Below are positions 33,702 through 40,428 of a DNA stretch of 64,000 nucleotides, one piece after another (the first letter of the stretch is position 1; each line of letters opens with the position of its first letter). The stretch is taken from assembly GCA_963746465.1 (NCBI GenBank), contig CAVVAY010000005.1, positions 1-64,000 of the forward strand. Direction: 5' to 3'. Source of the stretch: CAVVAY01 sp963746465. Lineage in GTDB: Bacteria > Actinomycetota > Actinomycetes > JACCUZ01. The translations under genes and the position numbers were made by a program. Below the pieces are notes generated by a model that saw nothing but the letters and a program-made list of their open reading frames with translations, was not told the DNA's origin and searched no databases.

Positions 33702-34703
33702 ATGGCTGAAGTGCTCCGAGACCTGCGGTCGCTGAAGCTCAAGCTCGGGATCGTGATCCTCGCGGCGATCGTCGTGACGGCGACGACGACGGTCGCCGCC
33801 GTCGCCGCGGGGCTGCCGTCGATCGCGGGCGCCGCGGTGGGCTGCGTGCTCGCGCTCGGGTGCGCCCAGCTGCTCGCGAGCGGGACGACCGCGCCGCTGC
33901 GCGAGATGGCCGCGGTCGCGGGGGCGATGGCGGCCGGCGAACAGGGCCGCGACGTGCAGGTCACCACGGCCGACGAGGTGGGGGAGCTCGCGCAGGCGTT
34001 CAACCGGATGACCGCCCAGCTCGCGGAGACCGATCGCCTGCGCCGCGACGTCATCGCGAACGTCTCACACGAGCTGCGCACGCCGCTCGGGGCGCTGCAG
34101 GCGACGCTCGAGAACGTCGTCGAGGGCGTCAGCGCCGCCGATCAGCAGACGCTGGAGACGATGCTCGCGCAGACCAAGCGGCTCGGCCGGCTCGTGACGC
34201 AGCTGCTGGACCTCTCGCGCCTGGAGGCCGGCGAGCAGCGCTTCGACATCCGCGCCTTCGGCGTGCGCGACGTGCTGGAGGGCGCCGCCCGCGAGGCGCG
34301 CCTGCACGCCCCGCCCGATGTCGTGTTCGCGATCGACACCACCTCCGAGCTGCGGGCGTGCGGCGACCCGGAGCGCATCCACCAGGTCGTCTCCAACCTC
34401 GTCGAGAACGCCGTGCGCTTCTCCCCGCGGCCGGGCTGCGTGACGCTGCGTGCGGCCGGCAACGGTGCCACGGTCTCCTTCGTCGTCGAGGACGAGGGCC
34501 CCGGCATCGGCGACGCGGACCTCGAGCGCGTCTTCGAGCGCTTCCGCCGCGGCGACGGCGCGCCGCGCGGCGGTTCTGGCGGTGCCGGCCTGGGGCTTGC
34601 AATCGCGCGCTGGATCGTCGATCTGCACGGGGGCGAGATCCGCGCCGAGCGCCGCGACCCGCAGGGCACGCGCTTCGTCGTCACCCTCCCGCAGGCGAGC
34701 TGA
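33702..34703 (+). CDS. Membrane sensor histidine kinase
   Basis: The 333-residue kinase has two N-terminal membrane helices with almost no outer loop (IVILAAIVVTATTTVAAVAA; GAAVGCVLALGCAQLLAS), a HAMP linker (TTAPLREMAAVAGAMAAGE), the phospho-acceptor box RRDVIANVSHELRTPLGAL, then N (VVSNLVENAVRFSPRP), G1 (VEDEGPGIGD), F and G2 (GAGLGLAIARWIVDLHGG) boxes. Because the outer loop is minimal it may sense membrane or cytoplasmic signals. No response regulator is adjacent on its strand; the cupredoxin lipoprotein follows after two bases and may belong to its regulon or its input. Confidence 0.93.
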   Translation: MAEVLRDLRSLKLKLGIVILAAIVVTATTTVAAVAAGLPSIAGAAVGCVLALGCAQLLASGTTAPLREMAAVAGAMAAGEQGRDVQVTTADEVGELAQAFNRMTAQLAETDRLRRDVIANVSHELRTPLGALQATLENVVEGVSAADQQTLETMLAQTKRLGRLVTQLLDLSRLEAGEQRFDIRAFGVRDVLEGAAREARLHAPPDVVFAIDTTSELRACGDPERIHQVVSNLVENAVRFSPRPGCVTLRAAGNGATVSFVVEDEGPGIGDADLERVFERFRRGDGAPRGGSGGAGLGLAIARWIVDLHGGEIRAERRDPQGTRFVVTLPQAS

Positions 34704-34705
34704 GC

Positions 34706-35116
34706 GTGGTCGTCCGGGCCGCCGCCGTCCTGCTGCTCGTCCTGGCCGTCGGCGCCTGCGGCGAGGATCGCGGCGAGGGGCTGCACACGACCCCCGCGGC
34801 GGTCGGCACCGGCGCGACGACGGTCGGCACCGTCGTCGATGCGACCGTGCCCGTCTCGCTGACGGACTTCCGCCTTCCGCGCAACGTGCGCGTCCCGCGC
34901 GGTGGCGTGATCGGCTTCGAGGCGACGAACGACGGGCAGGCGCCGCACGCGCTGGCGGTCGTCGGGCCGGCGGGGCAGGCACGGACCCAGACGCTCAAGC
35001 CGGGCGAGCGCACGACGGTCGAGGTGCGGCTGCCCCCTGGGACCTACAAGTGGTACTGCCCGGTCGGCGACCACGAGCGCCGCGGCATGGTCGGGCGCGT
35101 CAGAGTCGCGGAGTGA
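34706..35116 (+). CDS. Cupredoxin-domain lipoprotein
   Basis: GTG 34706 gives a lipoprotein signal VVRAAAVLLLVLAVGACGED (lipobox VGAC). The mature 115 residues form a plastocyanin-like domain: SLTDFRLPRNVRVPRGG, then the type-1 copper ligands His in QAPHALAVV and Cys, His and Met in WYCPVGDHERRGMVG. It should carry one blue copper outside the membrane and transfer electrons. It follows the histidine kinase gene by two bases, a likely shared transcript, and converges exactly on the next minus-strand gene (stops at 35116 and 35117). Confidence 0.9.
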   Translation: MVVRAAAVLLLVLAVGACGEDRGEGLHTTPAAVGTGATTVGTVVDATVPVSLTDFRLPRNVRVPRGGVIGFEATNDGQAPHALAVVGPAGQARTQTLKPGERTTVEVRLPPGTYKWYCPVGDHERRGMVGRVRVAE

Positions 35117-35755
35117 CTAGCCGATCGCGTGCTCGACGGCCCAGCGCGTGAGCTCGGAGCGGCGGCGCAGGCCCGTCTTCTCGCGGATGCGCGTGAGGTG
35201 GTTCTGCACCGTGCGCGGAGAGATGAAGAGCTCCTGCCCGATCTCGTTGTCGGTCTTGCCCTGGACGACGAGGCGCAGGACGTCGAGCTCCCGGCCCTGA
35301 AGCGGGCGCACGGCCGACTGCTCGCCACGGGCGGAGCTCGAGAACTCCTTGAGCAGGTGGCTTGCGAGCGACGGCGTGATGACCGAGCCGCCGCCGTGGG
35401 CGGTGATGACGGCCTGGCGCAGCTCCTCGCCGGTGCTGCGCTTGGAGAGGTAGCCGGCGGCGCCCGCCGCGATCGCATCCAGCAGCGTGCTGGCCTGCTC
35501 GCTGGCGGTCATGACGATGACGCGGATCTCCGGCTGCGTGTTGCGCAGCTTGTCGAGCACGGCGAGGCCGCCGAGGTCCGGCATGCGGAGGTCGAGGATC
35601 ATGACGTCGGGGTTCAGCTCGGCCGCGACGGTGAGCGCCTCCTGGCCGTTCTCGGCCTGGGCGACGACCTCGATGCCCGGGTCCTGGTTGAGGGCCCGCA
35701 CGACGCCCTCGCGGACAAGCGGGAAATCGTCTGCGACGACGACGCGGATCTTCAT
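35117..35755 (-). CDS. NarL/LuxR-type response regulator (copy 1)
   Basis: The 212-residue regulator has a receiver domain (acidic pair in VVVADDFPLV, phospho-Asp in MILDLRMPDLGG, Lys in GYLSKRSTGEE) and a LuxR-type HTH (LQGRELDVLRLVVQGKTDNE, IGQELFISPRTVQNHLTRIR). It lies seven bases downstream of the histidine kinase at 35763-36635, its obvious partner. A second regulator at 37779-38423 is nearly the same sequence through both domains, so one kinase may serve two regulators. Confidence 0.95.
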   Translation of the reverse strand: MKIRVVVADDFPLVREGVVRALNQDPGIEVVAQAENGQEALTVAAELNPDVMILDLRMPDLGGLAVLDKLRNTQPEIRVIVMTASEQASTLLDAIAAGAAGYLSKRSTGEELRQAVITAHGGGSVITPSLASHLLKEFSSSARGEQSAVRPLQGRELDVLRLVVQGKTDNEIGQELFISPRTVQNHLTRIREKTGLRRRSELTRWAVEHAIG

Positions 35756-35762
35756 GATGTCC

Positions 35763-36635
35763 TCAGGCTCCTTGCCTTGACGTGATGAGCGTGACGAGCG
35801 TTCCCCCACCTGGCGCATCCTCCAAGGAGGCGTGCCCGCCGACGCGCTTCATGCGCCCGACGATGCTTCCCTTCACACCGAGGCCCGTGGCATTTGCCAG
35901 GAGCTCCGGGTCCAGGCCGACACCGTCATCGGTCACGGTGACCGCGGTGCAGCCGTCCGAGCCGGTCTCGACGCGGACGATCACGGACGAGGCCTGGGCG
36001 TGCTTGCGGGCGTTGGTGACCGCCTCGCGCACCGCGCCCGCGAGCGCGGTGACCTGCTCGCTCGTCGGCGGCGTGCCGATGTGGCCCACGACGAGCTCGA
36101 CGCGCGAGTCCAGCGAACGGGCCTCGGCGGTGACCTGCTCGAGCTCGGGCAGCAGCTCCGCGTCGGCGTCGTCCGCGTCTCCGCTGTCGATCCACTTGTG
36201 CAGGTCGCGCGCAGCGCCGCCGGCCAGGCGGGCGATCTTCGGGGCCGACAGGCCCGTGCCGAAGCCGTCGCCGGCGATGAACTCGAGGATCTGCAGGGCG
36301 GTGTCGTGCAGGTGGCCGCGAACCCAGTCGCGTTCGTCCTGGCGGGCGGCCTCGACGGCCGGCTCGAGGCTGATGACGTCCTCGATCTCGTCGAGGCGCT
36401 CGAGCTCGTCACGCAGGCGGCGGGACTGGACGTCGGCGAGGGCGACGAGCTCGGCCGGGTCGGCGGCGGGATCGACGAGCTCTTCGAGGCCGGGGACGAT
36501 GACCGCTCGCAGGCGTGCGCGCGTGCGAGCACGCTCGTTGGCGCGCCAGAGCTCGATCGTCCGCTCGCGCGTCGCATCGATCTCCGCCTTGTCGACATCT
36601 CCCTCAGATGCCGGAACCTGCTGCCCCAGACTCAT
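35763..36635 (-). CDS. Cytosolic NarX/DesK-type histidine kinase
   Basis: The 290-residue kinase has no membrane segment. Residues 20-95 are a charged helical region likely to form a coiled coil, followed by the HisKA_3 box RDWVRGHLHDTALQILEFIA with the phospho-His, and an HATPase domain with N box AVREAVTNARKHAQAS, VTDDGVGLDPEL and GVKGSIVGRMKRVGG. Signal input is therefore cytoplasmic or through partners. The start ATG overlaps the stop of a small upstream ORF (ATGA at 36632-36635). The response regulator follows after seven bases. Confidence 0.92.
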   Translation of the reverse strand: MSLGQQVPASEGDVDKAEIDATRERTIELWRANERARTRARLRAVIVPGLEELVDPAADPAELVALADVQSRRLRDELERLDEIEDVISLEPAVEAARQDERDWVRGHLHDTALQILEFIAGDGFGTGLSAPKIARLAGGAARDLHKWIDSGDADDADAELLPELEQVTAEARSLDSRVELVVGHIGTPPTSEQVTALAGAVREAVTNARKHAQASSVIVRVETGSDGCTAVTVTDDGVGLDPELLANATGLGVKGSIVGRMKRVGGHASLEDAPGGGTLVTLITSRQGA

Positions 36636-36760
36636 CTAACCGTCCCTGCCTTCTTGTGAGCAGAACCCTCATTGGTCTGCAGAAAAAGGAGTGCTTCGCG
36701 TTGCAACCTTACGCATCTGGGCATGGCCCGGTCAACCCCAGTGTGCGCACCTTCACGCAT
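36632..36760 (-). CDS. Possible 42-residue ORF translationally coupled to the kinase gene
   Basis: ATG 36760 is preceded by a perfect Shine-Dalgarno sequence AGGAGGTG (36765-36772) at 4 bases, the best in the window. The ORF encodes MREGAHTGVDRAMPRCVRLQ, then REALLFLQTNEGSAHKKAGTVR and ends in a TGA that overlaps the kinase ATG as ATGA. The peptide has no recognisable fold and the region is less GC-rich than the genes around it. The strong site plus the overlap suggest real translation, perhaps as a leader that couples or attenuates kinase synthesis. Protein function may be nil. Confidence 0.45.
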   Translation of the reverse strand: MREGAHTGVDRAMPRCVRLQREALLFLQTNEGSAHKKAGTVR

Positions 36761-36902
36761 GTGACACCTCCTGGGGTACCCTAGGCTTGTCGCCGGTTTG
36801 CAGGGATATCGCATTCAGACGGTGTTGCAGTCCCGAGGTGCGGACCTCCGCGAAACTCGCATTTCGGCGCCGCGCAGCTTCTGCACAGGTTTTGCACCAG
36901 CT

Positions 36903-37538
36903 TTACCTGACGTCGTACCCAGGCTCACCTGGAAGCAGCAGCTGCGCATCCGCACCGCGCAGGATGACCCGCGGCATCACGGGATGGATCGCGGTGCTCG
37001 CGCGCGCGTGCGCGAGAAGCGCCTGCGCACCAGGGAACGCGGCGAGCTCCTCGAGGTGCCTGACCGTCGGAAAGACGAGCGGGAGCTCGCCGCGCGCATG
37101 CGCCTGCAGCGCCGCGGCGGGCGCGCTCCAGCGCACGTCGACGCACTCGACGCCGTCGGCGGCGGGCTGTGCGCCCGCGGGCGCCGGGGCGAGGAAGAAG
37201 TGCGTGTCGAAGCGGATCCTGATCAGCTCGGGCGTGATCCAGCGGCTGTACTTCACGAGCTCGCCCGGCTGGACGCCCGCGACGCCGGCCTCCTCGTGCA
37301 GCTCGCGCACCGCGGCGGCGCGGTGGGCGCCGTCGCCCTCGCCCTCGGCGGCGTCCACCGCGCCGCCGGGGAAGACCCAGTAGCCGGCCATGAAGCGCTG
37401 CGCCGGGCTGCGGCGCACGAGCAGGACCTCGAGCCCCTGCGCGCCGTCCTGCACGAGGATCACGCAGGCCGCCTGCCGTGGCGCCGTCGGCGGCCCGTGG
37501 TTCAGGCTCTCGCGTGTCGCGGGTCGCGGCAGCTTCAT
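36903..37538 (-). CDS. NUDIX hydrolase
   Basis: The 211-residue protein has the start RQAACVILVQDGAQGLEVLL, FMAGYWVFPGGAVDAAEGEG and the NUDIX helix AVRELHEEAGV with the metal-binding glutamates. The glycine of GGAVD and RExxEEAG box are in register, with an insertion typical of the NUDT7/NUDT19-like (CoA-diphosphatase-like) subgroup. It probably cleaves a nucleoside diphosphate derivative. TAGGCT lies seven bases before the ATG (minus strand, 37546-37551), a leaderless-type promoter. It is divergent from the rubredoxin gene. Confidence 0.9.
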   Translation of the reverse strand: MKLPRPATRESLNHGPPTAPRQAACVILVQDGAQGLEVLLVRRSPAQRFMAGYWVFPGGAVDAAEGEGDGAHRAAAVRELHEEAGVAGVQPGELVKYSRWITPELIRIRFDTHFFLAPAPAGAQPAADGVECVDVRWSAPAAALQAHARGELPLVFPTVRHLEELAAFPGAQALLAHARASTAIHPVMPRVILRGADAQLLLPGEPGYDVR

Positions 37539-37545
37539 CGCGGCG

Positions 37546-37572
37546 AGCCTAGTGAACGCGAATCACTACGCT
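37546..37572. promoter_or_regulatory. Back-to-back -10 boxes for NUDIX and rubredoxin genes
   Basis: TAGGCT on the minus strand (37546-37551) lies seven bases before the NUDIX ATG. TACGCT on the plus strand (37567-37572) lies six bases before the rubredoxin ATG. Only 40 bases separate the two genes, so both messages appear leaderless. Confidence 0.6.
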
Positions 37573-37578
37573 GCGGGC

Positions 37579-37761
37579 ATGAGCATCGAGACCACGACGA
37601 CACGCTGGATCTGCGAATCCTGCGGATTCATCTACGACCCCGACGACGGCGATCCTGACGGCGGCATCCCGCCCGGCACCGCCTTCGCCGACATCCCGGA
37701 TACCTGGTTCTGTCCCGTCTGCGGCGCTCGCAAGAAGGACTTCACCCCCTACGCCGACTGA
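37579..37761 (+). CDS. Rubredoxin
   Basis: The 60-residue protein has two CxxC knuckles, WICESCGFIYDPDDGDPDGG and TWFCPVCGARKKDF, which bind one iron. The IPPGTAFADIPDTW loop is typical. It is a one-electron carrier, often for alkane hydroxylases or for oxygen/peroxide reduction. No alkane hydroxylase or rubredoxin reductase is nearby; the closest genes are a NUDIX hydrolase and a response regulator. Confidence 0.96.
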   Translation: MSIETTTTRWICESCGFIYDPDDGDPDGGIPPGTAFADIPDTWFCPVCGARKKDFTPYAD

Positions 37762-37778
37762 GGGGGACGCGCTTCGCC

Positions 37779-38423
37779 CTAGCGGATCGCGTGCTCGACG
37801 GCCCAGCGGGTGAGCTCGGAGCGCCGGCGCAGGCCCGTCTTCTCGCGGATGCGCGTGAGGTGGTTCTGCACGGTGCGCGGCGAGATGAACAGCTCCTTGC
37901 CGATCTCGATGTCGGTCTTGCCCTGCGCGACGCCGCGCAGGACCTCCAGCTCGCGGGGGCCCAGCAGCGCGCGCACGGTGCGCTGGGCCTCCAGCCCGGA
38001 GCTCTTGGGCAGCTCCTTGAGCAGGTGCTCGGCGAGCGCGGGCGTGATGACCGACCCGCCGCCGTGCGCGGTGATGACGGCCTGGCGCAGCTCCTCGCCG
38101 GTGGCGCGCTTGGAGAGATAGCCGGCCGCCCCGGCCTCGAAGGCCCCCAGCAGGGGCGCCGCCTGCTCGCTGGCGGTCATGAGGAGCACGCGGACCTCGG
38201 GGTGCGTCTTGCCGAGCGCGTCGAGCACGCCCAGGCCGTCGAGGCCGGGCATGATGAGGTCGAGGATCAGGACGTCGGGCTTCAGCGCCGCGACGAGCTC
38301 GAGCGCCTCGTGACCGTTGTTCGCCTCTCCCACGACCTCGATGGCGGGGTCGCGCACGAGCGCTCGGACGATCCCCTCGCGAACGAGCGGGAAATCGTCG
38401 GCGGCGATGACGCGGATCTTGAT
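37779..38423 (-). CDS. NarL/LuxR-type response regulator (copy 2), apparent ATC start
   Basis: Receiver and HTH domains match copy 1 almost throughout: IKIRVIAADDFPLVREGIVR against MKIRVVVADDFPLVREGVVR, phospho-Asp in LILDLIMPGLDG, Lys in GYLSKRATGEE, and the same LFISPRTVQNHLTRIREKTG. The family start falls on ATC at 38423, where copy 1 has ATG; the first usual start, GTG 38357, would delete the first beta-strand and the acidic pocket. A GGGAAGG site lies 9 bases before the ATC, and a TACGGT box at 38476-38481. Either a rare ATC start or a base error. It has no kinase of its own beside it. Confidence 0.88.
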   Translation of the reverse strand: MKIRVIAADDFPLVREGIVRALVRDPAIEVVGEANNGHEALELVAALKPDVLILDLIMPGLDGLGVLDALGKTHPEVRVLLMTASEQAAPLLGAFEAGAAGYLSKRATGEELRQAVITAHGGGSVITPALAEHLLKELPKSSGLEAQRTVRALLGPRELEVLRGVAQGKTDIEIGKELFISPRTVQNHLTRIREKTGLRRRSELTRWAVEHAIR

Positions 38424-38538
38424 GGCCGACCTTCCCGTTCCTTGAGTGACATTTGCGGTCCGAGCCGACGGTGGGACCGTACCCGTTTGACGCGGCCGAA
38501 GCGCCCGACGTTTGTCCGACCTCCGCGACGCCTGCAGC

Positions 38539-40293
38539 CTACCTGGGGGCCGTGACCGCGAACGACACGCGCGTGGGCGAGCCGAGTGCGTCGCGCGCGG
38601 TGCCGGGCGTGGCCTCGACCTCGTAGCGCCCGACGACGAGCTTGGTCAGCAGCGCCTTGTCGCGCAGGCGCAGGCGCTGCAGGCCGAATCCGTGCGACAC
38701 GACGAACCGGCTGGAGATCAGCCGCCTCGTCGCGCCGTTGCGCCGGTGGATGCGGATCCGGACGACCTTCGCGGCGCCGGGGACGCGCATGAGGATGCGC
38801 ACGCCCTCGCGGCGCACGCGGGCGCGCCCGATGCGCGGCGTCGCCGTCAGCGAGAAGACCTTCAGCGGGCGCGCGGCGGGAGCCGGGGCGAGCGGCGCGG
38901 GCGTGGCGGCCGGCGTCGTGAGCGCGGGAGCCGGCCCGGCCGGAGCCGGCGTCTCCTGGGGGAACTCGAACGGCGGATCGGCGATGACGTACGCGAGCGC
39001 CGAGGTCGGGCTCGTGTTGCCCGCGCGGTCGATCGCGAACGCCGTGAGCGTCTGCGTCGTCGCGACGCGCACGAAGCCGTTCGCGGTCGGGCTCGTGGGC
39101 GTGGGCTGCGAGCCGTCGCGGGTGAAGCGGATGACGTCGTCGGAGTTGCCGGTCGTGATCTTCACGAGCGGTCCGACGGAGTACGTGCCGGGGGGCGGGT
39201 CGGCTGCGGGCGGGGGCGGCGCCTGGAGGTCCTTGGCGATCGTGAGCGCGTCGGTCGTCTCGGCGGGGCCGGCGAAGGTCGCGGTCGCGGTCACGATCCC
39301 GTCGCCGAGCTGCTCGAGCTGCAGGCGCGAGAACCTCGCCGTCCACGCCCGGCCGCCGGCCTCGTTCGTCAGCGACACGTCGGCCGGCTGCGCCGCCACG
39401 GTCGTCGAGCCGCTCGTCAGCGTCACGCCGAGTCCGTTGACCGCGTCGGCCGCGACGCCGCTGACCTGCAGGTCGCCGCTGGAGAGGTTGATGGCCGCGT
39501 CGTCGGTGGCCATGATCGCGCTCTCGGGCGCGGCCGGCGCGGCCGACTCGCAGCCGAGCGCCGGCCCGTGGGCCTGCGCTCCCTCGAAGAGCTGGATCAC
39601 CGGGGGCGGCGGGACCGGGATGTGGCCGTAGCCCATCGCGTGGTCGCCGAAGAGGATCGAGGCCTTGGTCGCGGATCCGCGGAAGGCGCCGTAGCCGGGC
39701 GCCTCGTAGACGGCCTCCCAGCGATCGCCGGCAGGGTCGCCGATCCGTACCGGGGCCTTGGTGGGGTTGGCGCGCGTCCCGCCGCCGTCCGCGCGGACCT
39801 CGCCGGAGTCCAGCAGCTCCGGCGGGATCGGCGTGCCGTCGGCGTAGCGCGCGACCCCGCGGACGTAGACGTTCTCGTCGCCGGGGACCGTACCCGCGGC
39901 GACCTCGTCGATGACGATGTTGTCGACGAAGACGGTGTCCGCGCCGCCGGTGTCGGTGACGACGATCCGGTCGCCGGGACGCACGTCGGGGGTCAGCCGG
40001 TCCCAGCAGTCGCCCTGGCGCGGCGCGCCGGCCGGGCCGTGGTTGACCTCCAGGCCCGCGCCCTCGGCCGTGGCCACCGCGGTGCCGTGCGCGGTTCCGA
40101 TGCGGTGCGGGCCGCGGAACACGTCGACGCGCAGGGCCGCGCCGGAGGTGAAGCCGGTGGCCGACACGAAGTCGATGTTGTGGAAGATCCCGACGGTGTG
40201 GCCGGTGCGGACGACCGGCGCCTGGGCGGAGGCGGCGGCGGGCGCGACGGCGAGCGCGGCGAGCGTGGCGGCGAGAAGGCGAGGACGGGTCAC
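38539..40293 (-). CDS. Secreted surface protein with chitobiase-like domain and basic C-terminal domain
   Basis: The 584-residue protein has a signal peptide MTRPRLLAATLAALAVAPAA ending ASAQA. The N-terminal 200 residues are beta-rich (VGIFHNIDFVSATGFTSGAA; DRIVVTDTGGADTVFVDNIV), and residues 400-450 resemble the chitobiase/hexosaminidase C-terminal fold (DDVIRFTRDGSQPTPTSPTA). After a Pro/Ala linker comes a basic domain (LSLTATPRIG-type, KVVRIRIHRRNGATRRL, VGRYEVEATPGTARDALGSP) closely related to the C-termini of the next two genes. It is probably held at the cell surface. No catalytic residues were identified. Confidence 0.8.
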   Translation of the reverse strand: MTRPRLLAATLAALAVAPAAASAQAPVVRTGHTVGIFHNIDFVSATGFTSGAALRVDVFRGPHRIGTAHGTAVATAEGAGLEVNHGPAGAPRQGDCWDRLTPDVRPGDRIVVTDTGGADTVFVDNIVIDEVAAGTVPGDENVYVRGVARYADGTPIPPELLDSGEVRADGGGTRANPTKAPVRIGDPAGDRWEAVYEAPGYGAFRGSATKASILFGDHAMGYGHIPVPPPPVIQLFEGAQAHGPALGCESAAPAAPESAIMATDDAAINLSSGDLQVSGVAADAVNGLGVTLTSGSTTVAAQPADVSLTNEAGGRAWTARFSRLQLEQLGDGIVTATATFAGPAETTDALTIAKDLQAPPPPAADPPPGTYSVGPLVKITTGNSDDVIRFTRDGSQPTPTSPTANGFVRVATTQTLTAFAIDRAGNTSPTSALAYVIADPPFEFPQETPAPAGPAPALTTPAATPAPLAPAPAARPLKVFSLTATPRIGRARVRREGVRILMRVPGAAKVVRIRIHRRNGATRRLISSRFVVSHGFGLQRLRLRDKALLTKLVVGRYEVEATPGTARDALGSPTRVSFAVTAPR

Positions 40294-40372
40294 GACACCG
40301 ATGATGGAGCGTCGGAGTGTGGTCCTCCAGAGGACACCCTGCAGATGCGGGCTGCAGGTTTGCGCAGAACCA

Positions 40373-40402
40373 CGACCGCCCGGCGCGATGGCCGGGCGGT
40401 CG
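40373..40402 (-). terminator. Hairpin after the first surface-protein paralog
   Basis: CGACCGCCCGGC, loop of six, GCCGGGCGGTCG: a perfect 12-bp stem 27 bases past the stop of the gene ending at 40429. Read on the minus strand it is followed by TGGTTCTGCG. An almost identical hairpin lies at the same distance after the paralog (42487-42510). Confidence 0.7.
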
Positions 40403-40428
40403 GGTGCAGCATGTGGTGTCCGTCGTCC

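Noticed and set aside
36903..37538. Plus-strand open frame opposite the NUDIX gene
   Set aside because: The minus strand carries the complete NUDIX box and promoter; the plus frame has no motif.
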